The notes: generated by a model not told the origin, from the sequence alone. Counted from the stretch's first letter, positions 23,396 to 36,653 are shown. The stretch is DNA of 64,000 nt from Homalodisca vitripennis (GCF_021130785.1 NC_060213.1:65014001-65078000); one strand, 5' to 3'. A program made the numbers and translations.

Positions 23396-26300
23396 ATCAA
23401 TTAGATTTAATATTAGAGTAATTCCTTATGGTCATAGCATTATTCTTAGAATATACATTGTATAAGCGTAAACCTTTTAACGTTTTGTAAAGTTGTTTGT
23501 AACTGTAAACATGTAGTTAAGTAAGTTATTAAATATACCTAAACTTCTTTGCACAGTAAGACTTTATACTTTCAAAAAAGCTTCGGAATAAATAAATTAT
23601 TACTATTATATTAAACTACTATACATATTTTTATCTTCTTACTGCTTAAACTTGATGTATATATTGCTTAAAACCTTTATATGGTATATCCATCGTTAAA
23701 AAGAATAATTGATAACGAGATAATGCATAAAAATTCCGTATTAAATATATACTAATCCATCAAATCCAGCTATAGATTTTATACTGGTTTCACAGGTTTG
23801 CCTTTTACATTGCTCCTACCCCTCGTTTATGCCAAGATTTTAAAAATTAACCTACCTTGATATGTGCGTTTTAACATTATCTTGGTAATGCTAACATCTT
23901 GGTAACACATTCTTGGTTTGCTTTAGGCAGTAAGAAACCATGAATTTATCATTCGGACACTCTAATCACTGATTTTTCTGCAATTCCATCAACATTATTT
24001 ATTAGCAGTACTCCACTTCCTATTTTTTTACGTCTCCTTTTAATATAATTCTATTTTAGGAACTGTTACAACTAAGAAATGTAATATAGATGCCCTTTTT
24101 ATCTGTAGATCGCCTATAAAGATCCCTTATCAAACAGTTAACACAAAACAAATTTTAGTAATTTCAAAATGATCTCAGAACATAAATTCACTTTTCCTGC
24201 TTAAATAAATGTAGTGCTAATAGTGCAATGTCATTCCCAAATAGATGAGGTGTAAAAGCTGAGCCAGTATCTGTTAATATACTTGCAAATATTAAAAAGT
24301 TTTATGTTTTTAGTCATGTGCTCAATATTCTAGACGTAAAGTTTCCAATTTGGAACACGAATGGGAATCATATCTAGTATTTTTCAAAATAGCATTTTAT
24401 TTCTGCGGCCGATCCACTTTTGGCTCTACGTCGTTTAATTTAGGCACCCACTCGTTCCTAATATGAAACACCAATGGTATTTCTAGCTTGAATGTTCCTA
24501 CTCAATAACTGCTATGCAACGTATTCCTTCATATCGTTTACGGTTCTTCTATCATAATTACGCGTGAGAGAAATGTAATGACATGAAGTATGGTATATAC
24601 AATTTCAGTGAAATTTAATGTACTTCTAGAGACTACTGATGTACTGTGCACTGGAAAACAAGTGGTGCTGGTCTCGAAAACTGGTTTACCATACGAACAG
24701 TTTCAGTTATCAAAAAGGCATAAACGAATAAGACGTAACTGAATTTAAAGTATGAACTCTATAAAAAAAGTGTTCGCGTATTTCAGTATCCAAATTTTGC
24801 AAATTGGGAGAGGAAAAACAATTAATCAAATATCAGTTGAATGTTAGTAAGTCAACACCTGAAAGAAACTGACTAGGTAAGATAAGAAATGAAGGTGTAA
24901 TAAAAATAAAATTCCCAGGATTCGTGATGACAAACGTTTTTATTCCGCCGAAATCGTTTGGCTCAGACAACCTTGCCTACAGGTGTCATTGGTATAACCA
25001 TCTGATCAGAAAACATGGCGGCAACAGCCTGGGATTGAGCCCGGCCCCTGGGGCGCCCACTGCAATATCACTCCGTAAACACGCAGCCCCGCTCCGATAC
25101 ACCGAGCTCTCTATCACTTTCCGAAATGCTCCCTTTAATAAATAATGTTCCCAGGATGTTCGCGGAGTAACAGGGTTATTGGGTTTGGTGTGAGAAACTT
25201 GATGGTGCATTATTAACGTGTGACGTAACAGTTGGTTTCCTTGTGAACGTGTTGATTCATCTTTGGAATAATTGAACTAATTAAACCATTAACGTAGTAA
25301 AGGGTGTTATCCAACTCAAATTATCGAATGGGATAAATCTTCCTCCAGTGGATATTCATTATATGAATATTTTTTTATGATTTTTGTTTATCAAGTTAAC
25401 TCAGCTATGTACTTAATTTTGATAAATATTGATGAACAAAATTATCTGGTCTGATATTTATCCATAATTACAACATAATCCTCACTAAACAATCGGTAAG
25501 TGACAAGCTACACTTAAAATTACTTATCATTGCAAGTTGTACTAAACATAAAACTGTTTTATATTATTATTTCCGCGTTTGTAGAATTGATCTCGTTGCA
25601 AAAACACTGCCGAATATATATATTAAAATTTCTGCTGTCAGTATCGAACTATGTTTTGTATTCCAAACTTTGTCATGTCTTAATATTTCAAGATAATACT
25701 AAAATTTGTGTTGGTAAAAGTAATTTGATGAAGTAAATGTAAATTATTCCATATATTTTCCTAAATGCTTTCAGATTTTATGTGAATTTTTAATATACGA
25801 AACTTTTGAGCTAGAATATATGCGAAATTGATATGTAATTTTTATTTACCCCTCATGGTGATGATATGTTGTATGAAATTAATATTGGATATTGCGAGTG
25901 AAGAGCATATCGTTCCTTGAAATGTAAAACTAAAAAAGTAAGCACTAAAATATGTTGAATATGGCCAGTTGTTTTTATGAATGTTGAAAGAGTTTTATTA
26001 AATATTGTTAAAAAATAAGAAGGTAAAACATGTTTTATTTTATCATCATGGGTATTTTATGAAACACATACAGTACCTTCTATAGTGACTTGAACAAGTT
26101 TTAAATTTGGGTCGATTTATAATCAAAAAAGTTTCCAAGTTTTAGAATATTTATTACCGATTGAATATTATACGTTCATTAAATACTTAAATTTGTAAAA
26201 TAAAAAAATATAATTAAACGTAACCAAAACTCATTGTGAACCCAGCCATCGGTTATTGTATTTGAAACTTAGTCCATTGAACTTTGATTAAAATGATCAA

Positions 26301-26853
26301 TTCATATTATCATTTAATAGGGTTGCGTTAATGGAGGTGTTCAAGTTATCGTCAAAGCTGGCTTACATTGTTGCAAGAGCTAACGCGATTGGCGGTCACT
26401 GGGGACGTGAATCAATCAGGCTTTGGGTCCACTAATGGCGTAAGCGCCCGTCATATAAGTTAAAGTAAAATGTAAAAATAGTTTATTTAATCAATTATTT
26501 CAGAGAACATATACTGATTTCACCTTGGTTTGTTTACCATTCCTATAAACCAACTTTGAGATATGTGCATGCTAATAATCGGTAAAACAAGTATAACAAG
26601 TAACAAGAAACAAATGCATTTGATCTTTTAAATACGTCTAAGGTTGGTTTTTTAGGTATACGTGTGATATGAAACAGTCAAACAGAATAAGATTGATGGA
26701 AAAGAAGTCCCTAGTTGTTGAGGGTGATGCCACGTCCATCCCGTGGCGGGTCTCTGGGTTTGGGGCCAATGGGGGAGAGAAACCCTGGAACGTATATCGG
26801 CCGATCGAGTTCTCATGCGGTTATTTGTGACTTCCTGATTATCTGAGACTCTT

Positions 26854-27036
26854 CTTGGCTGAGCGTTAGCGAGAGGGGCTGGAGAAATGTCTTTTCTGTC
26901 TGTCTGTCTGTCTACCCGCACAATATCTCGAAAACTAACACGAGATAAGCTAGAATTTTGCACAATCCTCATTTCAATATGGGGAATACTGAGTTTGGTG
27001 ATGCATGCGTGTGATGTAAGTTTTGGCTGAGCGTTA
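26854..27036 (-). repeat. GCTCAGCC repeat family, copy 3, with CTGT microsatellite
   Basis: A full-length minus-strand member of ~183 bp. Read on the minus strand it starts and ends with direct copies of AACGCTCAGCCAA. Between them lie AAACTCAGTATTCCC, TGCAAAATTCTAGC, TTTTCGAGATATTGTGCG and a GACA run. On the plus strand the run is (CTGT)4 at 26896-26913, which makes the reading frame over this region spuriously rich in QTDR. Confidence 0.75.
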
Positions 27037-27159
27037 TTCAATAGTTTTTCATTAGCATTATATATAATCTTATCCCATACAAACAGAGTCCATTCGTATG
27101 AGCGTATATATTTAACACTGTGTTACAAACCCTAATGTAATTAGCAAAAACATGATTGT

Positions 27160-27271
27160 ATTATATGGGAAGAAATCTCGAGAAACATGTCAACTCTAAA
27201 AATTAAATTTTACAAGATACTTTATTTATACATGGACAAGAATGTCCGATTGTGGAGTTTGGCTGAGCGTC
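27160..27271 (-). repeat. GCTCAGCC repeat family, copy 4 (divergent)
   Basis: It lies ~125 bp from copy 3 in the same orientation. On the minus strand it begins ACGCTCAGCCAAACTCC and later shows AGAGTTGACATGTTTCTCGA, matching the later part of the family unit loosely. It is more diverged than copy 3. Confidence 0.5.
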
Positions 27272-27742
27272 TATAGAGCCTAGCATTCAGTAGCCTGACA
27301 AAGTTTATCTTTTTATTTAAGCATTTCTTTTTATCACGTGGCTGCCTGTTTATCAGTCAGAAAGACATCTCGAGACTGCAAATGTGGACTACACATTTTG
27401 AATGTAACTTCAGAGAAGCCTGTTAAGTGACTTGGTGTGTTGTTTTATTATATTAGCGCGTTTGTTTCTTTTAGCTAATAATGTGTGTAGCAGTGTTGAT
27501 TACAGTGATTTAAAATAGCTTTTATGTTGAATTTTGAATGGAGATGTACCACTTGAATAGAATCTAAGAATCATAATAGAATCATAATACAAACCAGGCA
27601 TAATAAAATCATAATAAAAGTGGTTTCAGTAAAGTCTTTATTTCTGAGTACTAAATTTCCTTCATTGCCTAGTAGGAACATACCAGGAGGATTCACTCTG
27701 GATGGTGAATTTTTAGGTGAGACCTTTTAGATGAAACTTTAA

Positions 27743-28200
27743 GAGTAGCGATGGTCGAGCGGTCTAAATGTTGGGCTAAGAATTTAAGTTACAGTTCAAA
27801 TCCTCTCCGTGGCAGTAACATCAGTACTGTCGACCTTTTAATGGATTGAATTTTCCCCTTATTTGTTCAATAACATCCTGGCAATGGCCTATGGCTCATA
27901 AGGGTGGGAAAATAGAGCCTTAAAAACAATATCGGCCTCTGCTTTTTCTCATAAAAAGAACCTACGCTGGATACAGCAAAAATCCATGTAGTTGCTATAT
28001 CTGGGCTATCCCATCCATGACTAGTAGTGGCACATCACTAATTACAAATTCTGAGGTATTGTAATGGAACTGTGGAATGATAGGTTTTACTACTCCGAAG
28101 GATAACGGTTAGAGCTAGCATGGACATGCCGTTGAATATCCACTTTGTCTTTAAAGGCTGAACCAGTGCTGCCTCCCATTCTTCTGAGGTGGTATAACTG
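27743..28200 (+). repeat. Probable tRNA-derived SINE
   Basis: The first ~75 bases contain an A-box-like segment (ATGGTCGAGCGGTCTAA) and, after ~30 bases, a B-box-like segment (CAGTTCAAATCCTC), the internal RNA polymerase III promoter layout of tRNA genes. The A box resembles tRNA-Leu/Ser, but stems are imperfect and no variable arm is evident, so it is a tRNA-like head and not a working tRNA. An unrelated, GC-richer body follows and fades near 28200. No clear poly-A tail or target duplication was found, so the 3' boundary is a guess. Confidence 0.5.
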
Positions 28201-31200
28201 ACAAATGGTTTCAACTTGCATTAAAAACTAGACATAAAATTTTACTAATATTGAAAATTATGAGTTTAGCGTATATCTTTCCTTCACAGGAAAAACTTTT
28301 TTATAAATATTCAACCAGTTTTATTAATTACTTTCCACCATTAAAGAGAAGATCTCAGACGCTCCATTAAGAGGAGGTGAAAAGACAATTTGCATTTAAT
28401 GAACTATTCCCTCCATGGTTAAGTTATGTGTAGGAAAAGCGGGTTCCATTTTACGATGGCTATTATGCTATGTACTGGACAAGGTGACAAAAAATAATTG
28501 GACTAACAATTATTATTATGACTGATGTGATAGTAGAATCCTTTTAAAATATCCATATTTTTAATTTAGTCACAGGATTATTATTACTCTTAATTAATTT
28601 TTAATTAAGATTTTGAAGTAATATTACTTAACATACAACATTTCTGCTTTCCATTCCGTCTACTTGTTTGTAAAATTACGTTAGCAAATATGTACTTATT
28701 ATTATTACTAGTCTTCTAAATGTCACTGAAATAAATACTTTTTTCTTAAAGGAATCCAATCAGTTCGACTCATCAAACGCCTCCAATTCCCTTAATTGGT
28801 GACAAATTGCTATTAGAAGCTGGGCAAAGACAAATTCAATAAAGTTTTTCGCGAAGAAGGGCAGGAGGGTGAGAATACATGGCCGGTGATTGAAAGGGGT
28901 GGCTTGGCTGATTGGGTCAATCAAAGGTTTTTATGTCTCCCTGTTGTCTACCTCCTCCCCTTTCTCATCCACCCCGCCTTCTAAACTTATAGAAAATAGT
29001 GATTAGGGCTCGTAAAACATATCTTCATTTTAGTTTGCCATTGAATAGGGCAGATGTTTTTCACTATTCATTACTGGTTATATATGTACTATTAATTTAG
29101 TTTTAATCGAATTTGAAGTAATACTACGAACTACATCTGGATTATGTTCTTGAAAAATGTATCAACGCCTTTTAACTAGAAAAGAGTTCGTTATTTCGGG
29201 TATACTAACTCAAATCGTGACAAACCTTTTAAAAGTAGGTTTTTATATATACACATATTTAATTGAAGTAAATACGCGTCCATATTTAGCGAACATGTAT
29301 CATTATGTAGTACAGCCAATATGATGTTTCATAGTCAAGCGACCGTGTAGACAAGTCTCCCGAAAATATAGCATGACTTTGTAGTGTAGTTTGAAAACTA
29401 CGCGAGGTTGGAAATTAGCTAAAGTGATTTACACATGTGTAACGTATTCTAAGTATAAGTTAATACGCTAAGATTTAGCTCAATAATATAATTTTGTATA
29501 CTTATCACCATAACAAATTCGTTTATGCGTATTTTACTGATTAAACTGTTATCGAAAAAACATTTAAAAACTATTCAACAGAAGCCTTAATTGTTCTCAG
29601 ATAGAATAAACTACTGTTTTTAACACAAATCAACAGCAGTATCCATGCTCTCTTATGATAATTTGCTAGATGCATATATTTGAACTTGTTTTTGTCATGA
29701 TTCAAAAATAAAAGTGTAACACAACAAGGGGGTTACATGAAGAGTGGAGACCATATTCGCTGTCACACATCCTAATAATTAATTCTGCATGAAACGAAAT
29801 AAATAGATTATATAGGTAGGGAAATATGTATTAACAAATAAAATAAATGTATAAGACAGAGAGTCTGACAACAGTCTAATTCAAAGACATAAACATCCTC
29901 TTATCTTCTAAAACTAATAGTTTCTTCGTGTAACGAGCGATGAGGATGCTTCCCTATCCAGATGAGGATGCAATTAGGGAGCATCCCTACCCGCTTTTAA
30001 AACTAACCCAGTGACACTATCCTTGTTTCTTTTTTCCTTCTATAACATTACTACCTTCGTTTTACACCTGAAAATCTGATAGTAATTTATTTTAAGGTAT
30101 CATAAAGTAATCCTCATGAGGATTTACTACGGGTTGTATTATATCTGATAGCAGAACCTTCACAATGTACAGCAAAAACCTGTGTGAATTAAATCTGGGC
30201 AACCGAAAATATATCCACGATCGGCACCACAAATTTTGAGATATTGGGCTCTGAAGGATTACTGTTGGAGTGGTTAGGCTCTCATATATTAAATGCGTAT
30301 TCATGCTTTAAAAAAATGGAGCATCCGGTACCCCTTCACTTTTTGACTGGATGAGATTGAAACAGAGCTATCCTCTTCTTCATCTCAGGTAACCAGACTA
30401 ATGTAGTACCCTTTATTCTCCTCAGAATTGCCTATATCCACAGACTTCATAGATCCATACTTAACTCGCCACACTGGTAGCATAAAGGTCCTTTGAGGGC
30501 AAAGTGTAATGAGGAGTATCCTCTTCTCCTTGCTAAAAGTGAATAGAATATCTGAAGAATCATACACAATGAGATTAAGTTTAAATGTTGCATAAAGTTT
30601 GTAGCGTTAATAATTCGACGGTGTAAGAGACTTAACCTAGTATGATGAATAATAACTGTTGTAGAATATTCACCCTCGCCCTTACGTTTTCACAGTTGAG
30701 ACATTGCTTTGGAGATATATAAATTTCACCTACAGCTTATTTTGATGGATTTAAAAGTTATTTCTCTCCCCCCAAAATGAGGGATGGGGCTATAGTCAAG
30801 AATTTGAAATATGATGACCCATTGAGTCGTATTTAGAATTACACATCTACCAGAAACAAAAAGCACTACTATAATCTACTGAAGTTAAATAAATTAAGTT
30901 AAAAATAAGTTAAGCTAAAATAAGTTAAAACTTAAGTTAAAATAAGAACTTTTATAATAAATTTGAAGTAAATTGAAATAAATTGGTAAAGTCCTTTAGT
31001 TCTGTTCTAAATTGTAATCAGGATAGCTGTGCACTTTTTAATGACTGAAATGACTTGTATTTAAGTTGATTTATACAGTTTAATTCATTTTACTGTATGT
31101 ATATTGACGATTGTATGCAATTTGCTTAAATTTTGAACGAAACAAAGTTTTATTATTATTATTATTATTATTATTGAAAAATAGAAGAAGTAAAAATAAA

Positions 31201-33441
31201 GAGATATATAAAAATAAGTTTCCTTTATAAGTACTGATAAGATTAAAAATGTATATTCATTATAGTGTGTAACAGTAATAATAATAGTGAACAAAATGAA
31301 CTACTATCATCTAAATTAGTCAACAACATATAAGATTATAAGTTTCTTTTCGCACTAGCGTTGTATATAGTATCTTACTGCCTGAGGAGCCTAAATAAGA
31401 CAAAAATTTCACAAAGCACAGATTCATTTGTAAAAATTACAGACATTTATAACAGCACATATATTTTAACCTAACTAAAACTGAATTAAAGGGACATTAG
31501 GGGCACAGGTAGCAATGGGTCGGCAGCACGCAATAAATTCCAAGAGAATCAGCAATATATTGGCGGGAGGGAGAAGTGATTGGGTCCATCAGCGGTTTTT
31601 ATGCCACCCAAGCACAACCGCGCCCCCGCCCATACAAATTGAGGCCACCATTTGTAATCTGTGAGAGGAAAACGTTCTCGCCTGTTATGGAATAAGAGAA
31701 GCCGTTGCATTTGAATCGTGCATGAATAACGTATCAGCACCGCTGAAGAATCTGTTTGTGTTCTTCCTTTATTATCAGACACTTTTCTGAGTTCGTAGAG
31801 TCATAAGTTCCACTGACGCTTAAAAATGACGGATCAATGCTGTTAATGTAGATTTAAAGTAAATAATGTTACAACAATTGTCTAGACAAAAAATTTGTTA
31901 CAACAATAAATAGTCACTGTTTATACGTAAAGTAGAATAATTTAATACACTGCGAATTTTTATGGGGGTTTAATTTTAAAAGCCACCTGTAGTGAAATGA
32001 TCTAGTGTTTCACTGCATACGAACTACTCTACTCTTGTTTAATCATATATTTATGTAAGATGTCTCATTTTAAGATCTTATTAGTAGTATACAAACTTTT
32101 GTGGAATTCATACTATTAAAATATTGATTCGATGACGCGCAAAACTGCTTGAATGTTTTTGATACCCAATAAAGGTTTGATAAAGGTTTCAGTATTGCAA
32201 TAGTTACTCCGTTGTTATCTTTAATGTTTTAGTATATTACTGTTATCATTATTGTTATTGTTGTATTATTATTTTTTTATTACTTATTATATCACTACTT
32301 GTTATTGTTATTGCACTATTTTTATTGGTACCAACTTTCGTTATGTTTCTCATTGTTTTAGTTTTATCTTGTTATATCTGTTTATTTCACTATGTCGTAG
32401 GCATGGTCAATTGCTAAACTTGATTTTTCATATTATACTTTTTTTTATGATAATTTATTACTGTTGCAGTCATCGTAAGTATTGTAATTTTGCAAAATGG
32501 TTATACCGTGGGAATGTAAATAAATAAATAATTAAAAATAAGTGTGTAAACTTTGTAATGCTCAAATAATGTTTTAATTAACTCAAGATAACATTTAAAA
32601 ATATAATTTAACTTATAGCTACCACCACAGCCAGATCTAGTGGAAAACGGGTATGAAACAGGATTTGATCACCTATTGTTCTTAAACTGTCAAACATCTA
32701 TATTCTAAATGTAATAAAAGTACCTGTGCTGTTTATCCATACAGATTTTAAGTAAACATTATTTAATAACATATTATTGTTTAATTAGGCATGGAACAAA
32801 CTAATATCAAACGTAGTAGTTAGCAGGTCACTAATAAAATATCAAATTATTATGAGTTTAATTTAAGATTCGTAGTTTACTTAATTTACGATGTTATTTT
32901 CGATGTTCAAAAACATCTTAAATATTCAACTCTTCTTATATTACTGGGATATTTCCGATGGACCCAAACTTTGAACAGGTCGACCAAACTTTATCAATCA
33001 CCATTCACTTGCAGGGAGAGCGAAGTGCCTCGGGACTGTTTTGTCTCCAGCTCCAACTTGCTATCAAACACAAATGCTATTAAACCTCGGAACAGAGCTC
33101 TATAGCGTACTGCATTCAGAGCTATAGCGCATTCAAACTTATCTCCCAATCTGTCCTTGACTGATTTAAGTTATTAATGATTCTTCTGTGGCTTAACTCA
33201 TTGTTATTTTGTGAAGGTACTAAAAAAATGCAATAATTACTAAACCACTATAATAACTAAGACATTAGTAGAGATAAACTATATGCCTTTTATTGAAGAT
33301 GTACTTGATGTTGCTTACGAGCTTAAAAACTTATCACTCGTAATGGTGGATTTGATACCAGATTTGATTTATAGTATTGATACGAGAGGTCATTTTCTAA
33401 ATAAGAACAATTTTGTAATGGATCAAGATAAACTTTATATA
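28201..33441. other. AT-rich noncoding DNA
   Basis: No gene is supported. It includes GC-richer patches at 28845-28985 and 31560-31640 that share a short motif, a hairpin at 29944-29986, a region of AAGTTAAAATAAG-type repeats near 30890-30960, an (ATT)n run at 31150-31175 and a TAT-rich stretch at 32220-32300. The minus frame at 30385-30567 looks somewhat protein-like but has stops around it and no recognised homology. Confidence 0.45.
31150..31175. repeat. (ATT)n microsatellite
   Basis: About nine uninterrupted TTA/TAT repeats on the plus strand. Confidence 0.9.
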
Positions 33442-35999
33442 CAGGGTGTTCTGAAAAAAAGGTGCCCATAAGTCAGGGCGTGATTCCTCACATCAAAATA
33501 AGAAAAAAGGTCTAATTAACATAGGTCCGAAAATGCTTAGTTACCAAGTTATACAGGGTGAAAGATTTCGTCTGAATTTCAGTTCCCCTGCTGCAACGAA
33601 GCCCTACGGGTATTTGTTGGCTGTTTAATTAAGATGTACAATTTAGCGTACTTTATGTAAAATGAACTGAAAAATTGAATAAAACCGTTTCCAGACCTGT
33701 AGCTACAGTAATTTTTAAGATATGTGACGAAATACGCGAAACTTGGTCCCGAAAAACAAGTTACATTTAGGTTTGAAGCAGATTTACTATGTTAAATGTA
33801 CAATAAACACAAAATATTTTTTCACGGTACTTGTAGAAAATTTAATTTCGAAGAGAAAGATGTAAAATAAGTCTATAATAGACAAACGCAAACTTTAAAA
33901 AATAATCCTTAATTACATACAAAACGCATGAAAAATAGACAAAAACTGTTAAGCTCTCTACAAATGTAATATTGAAATTAAAACAGCTGTTTTATTAAAA
34001 CAAATTAATGAGTTACTATTATGTTTTATCAAGTAAATATTTTTAACAATCATACATTATCATACATAAAAAAGTTATCTGAATTATCATTCAACAAAAA
34101 AGTTACACTTGTCCTAAAAAACTAACCACGTCACAGTAGATGTTTTAAAATGTTTCCCCTCATTCAAAATACAAGCATCCAGCCGTCTTCTCATAGACTG
34201 CCGAACTCTTTCGAAGATCCCAGGTGTCCTCACGTATCCTTTGAATCACGTTAACAATCCTTATTCGCAACTCTTCTATGGTATCCACAGGCGAGTCGTA
34301 GACAAGCGTCTTTAAATGTCCCCCATAAGAAAAAGTCTAGAGGATTGAGGTCAGGTGACCTTGCAGGCCATGCTACTGGGGCTCCTCGACCAATCCATCT
34401 GTTTGGATATGCTTCATTTAAAAATTCTCTTACTTGTAATGTGTAATGAGCTGGAGCTCCATCCTGCATGAACCACATGTTGTTGCGTGTGTATAGTGGC
34501 ACATCTTCGAGTAACTCATTCAGATTAGTCGTCAAGAAATGTAAATAATTTTCACCATTGAGCGTATCAGGTAAAAAAACTAATAAAAATTTTATCACCC
34601 AGAATAGCAGCCCATACGTTTATAGAAAACTGATATTGGTGACGGTTCTCTGAAATAGCACGTGGATTTTTCAATTGCCCACATGTGAGTATTGTGGGTG
34701 TTAAGAATAGCCATTCTTGAAAATTTTGCTTCATCAGTAAAGATAATGTAATTTTAAAAAATGTGGATTTCTGCACCTTGGATAAGCCATTGGCATAGCT
34801 GAACACGAGGAAAGTAATCTCGAGGCAAAAGAGCCTGGACCCTTTGATAGTGATAAGAATGCAACTGCTGCTCGTGTAAAATCTTCCAGACAATTGAAAT
34901 TACTAACACCGAAAATCCAAGGCTAGTTCTCTAGTACTTCTTCCAGGATGATTCTCTATTTCGTCCAACACGCCCTCCTCCAATTCAGCTGTACACGTTG
35001 TACATGGCCGTCCTGATCTACCAACTTTTCCAGATTTAAAGGTTCCCGTCTCGCTTAGCCTTCTATGAATGGAAGAAAACATTTTTATGAGTCGGTAACT
35101 GTCTATGAGGAAAATGTTTCTGATAGAGTCGTCTAGCCTGACGACTGTTGCAATGTGCAAGACCATACATTAAATGCATGTCTGCCATTTCCACCATTAG
35201 TGTACATAATATTCATATTACCTGCCATGATGAATAAGATATTATTAGCTATCAAAAATTAACTTCAACGGCACTCGCACTAACTTGTATTAAAGTACAG
35301 ATCAACACACGCACTTAATGAGCAATGGAAAAATAGCTGCTTGTAATGTTTATTTAAATTATTATAAAACAATGTTACATTGTTAAAACATATGTTTTAA
35401 ATAGAAATTATTTTGTTTCTCAAATCAAATATTTTAATAAAACAGCTGTTTTTAATTTCAATATTACATTTGTAGAGAGCTTTAACAGATTTTGTCTATT
35501 TTTCATGCGTTTTGTATGTAATTAAGGATTATTTTTTTAAAGTTTGCGTTTGTCTATTATAGACTTATTTTACATCTTTCTCTTCGAAATTTAAATTTTC
35601 TACAAGTACCGTGAAAAAATATTTTGGTGTTTATTGTACAATTTTAACATAGTAAAATCTGCTTCAAACCTAAATGTAACTTGTTTTTCGGGACCAAGTT
35701 TCGCGTATTTCGTCACATATCTTAAAAATTACTGTAGCTACAGGTCTGGAAACGGTTTTATTCAATTTTTCAGTTCATTTTACATAAATTACGCTAAATT
35801 GTACATCTTAATTAAACAGCCAACAAATACCCGTAGGGCTTCGTTGCAGCAGGGGAACTGAAATTCAGACGAAATCTTTCACCCTGTATAACTTGGTAAC
35901 TAAGCATTTTCGGACCTATGTTAATTAGACCTTTTTTTTCTTATTTTGATGTGAGGAATCACGCCCTGACTTATGGGCACCTTTTTTCAGAACACCCTG
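33442..35999 (-). mobile_element. Mariner-superfamily transposon with very long terminal inverted repeats (DD41D)
   Basis: A ~2.56-kb element whose outer ends read CAGGGTGTTCTGAAAAAA inward on both sides, flanked by TA. The terminal inverted repeats run from 33442 to ~34000 and from ~35432 to 35999, ~560 bp each, with only scattered differences; both inner limits sit at CAGCTGTTTTATTAAAA. Most mariner elements have ~30-bp repeats, so these are unusually long. The broken transposase sits on the minus strand between the arms. High similarity between the arms suggests either fairly recent insertion or arm homogenisation, in contrast to the decayed coding region. Confidence 0.9.
34114..35197 (-). 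pseudogene. Mariner-superfamily transposase pseudogene (DD41D type)
   Basis: Successive minus-strand frames together give one transposase-like protein of roughly 360 codons. It starts at the Met at 35197 (MVEMADMHLMYGLAHC), passes through an N-terminal helix-turn-helix region with GRSGRPCT, then has the first catalytic Asp (FTDEAKF, ~34735), the second (MQDGAPAHY, ~34462) and a third (SPDLNPLDFFLWG, ~34336). There are 41 residues between the last two, so the signature is DD41D. The frame is interrupted near 35075, 34905, 34600-34640, 34310 and 34200, and there is an in-frame stop near 34755 just before the first Asp. The end is a stop at 34114-34116. The protein cannot be made as one chain. 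Confidence 0.88.
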
Positions 36000-36121
36000 T
36001 ATATAAACTTAAGTATCACAAACTAAATTATGAAAATTTATTCATTTCGGTCGTGGTACCACCTTTTAGATCCCATGATCACAGAACTTACTAAAAAGGG
36101 AAATACTGACCATAACTACGC
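36000..36121. other. Short spacer between two transposon remnants
   Basis: Unassigned sequence between the long-TIR element and the mariner fragment. It may belong to the decayed 3' end of that fragment. Confidence 0.4.
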
Positions 36122-36418
36122 TTACCAACTAGAAATTTCTTCATTTTTGAAACACAAATGGAAGTTTGATTGTACTAAGTCAGGGCTGTATGGTGGATGA
36201 TCCCGTAATTCCCAATAAAACTTGCCTAAATAGGCCGGTGTTCTTATCGGGACGTGAGGCCGAGCATTATGAAGCAGAACTATGCCACTAGAGAGCAGGC
36301 CTCCCCGGCGGTTTCGAATAGTGAGTCTAAGCTTCAATAACGTTTCACAGTGTCTCTCTGCACTTATTGTCATTCCTTGCGGCAGAAGTATATGAAAAGT
36401 ATGACTTACCGGTGCCAA
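36122..36418 (-). pseudogene. Mariner transposase fragment (DD34D-like, catalytic residues lost)
   Basis: A 98-codon frame matches the second half of a mariner/SETMAR-like catalytic domain: ILLPQGMTISAERHCETLLK, LLSSGIVLLHNARPHV and HPPYSPDLVQSNFHL. The usual LLHDNARPH has lost the catalytic Asp (LLHNARPH), and the final Asp of the SPDLxPSD motif reads Asn (SPDLVQSN). Terminal inverted repeats and the N-terminal DNA-binding part are absent. It is an old inactive relic, unrelated in copy to the adjacent DD41D element. Confidence 0.85.
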
Positions 36419-36653
36419 GTCAATCGGTTTTTTATTTCAAAATGGTCCATGTAAAATGATGGTAAGAGGGGAGAGATGTTTAACCATAATATGTTGATTA
36501 AGCATCAAGGATGGTGTTATATTGTCAACTCGAATTAGTGATTAAATGTGTTTTCATTGTTTCAGTATCTTAATTTATAACTACTATTGAGAAAATATTC
36601 GCTTTTTAATATATCAATTTCTTAACAAATAAAACCAGCTCTGAAACGTACAA

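Larger units (their letters stand above)
14246..27742. other. AT-rich noncoding DNA with dispersed repeats
   Basis: No convincing gene. It contains several listed repeats (14502-14634, 15581-15768, 17581-17686, 21412-21887, 26854-27036, 27160-27271), an AAT-rich low-complexity patch (23296-23395), two palindromic CRE-type sites (18052-18059, 22343-22352) and two GC-richer islands (22300-22510, 24950-25170). Remaining sequence shows nothing beyond chance frames. Confidence 0.5.

Noticed and set aside
26652..27041. 129-codon minus frame with a QTDR-rich segment
   Set aside because: It is the translation of a (CTGT)n run inside a dispersed noncoding repeat.
33283..33471. 62-codon acidic plus frame just outside the long-TIR element
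   Set aside because: Its end runs into the terminal inverted repeat and no family is recognisable. Left as chance, though its composition is less AT-driven than most.
35634..35861. 75-codon plus frame
   Set aside because: It lies entirely inside the right terminal inverted repeat of the DD41D element.
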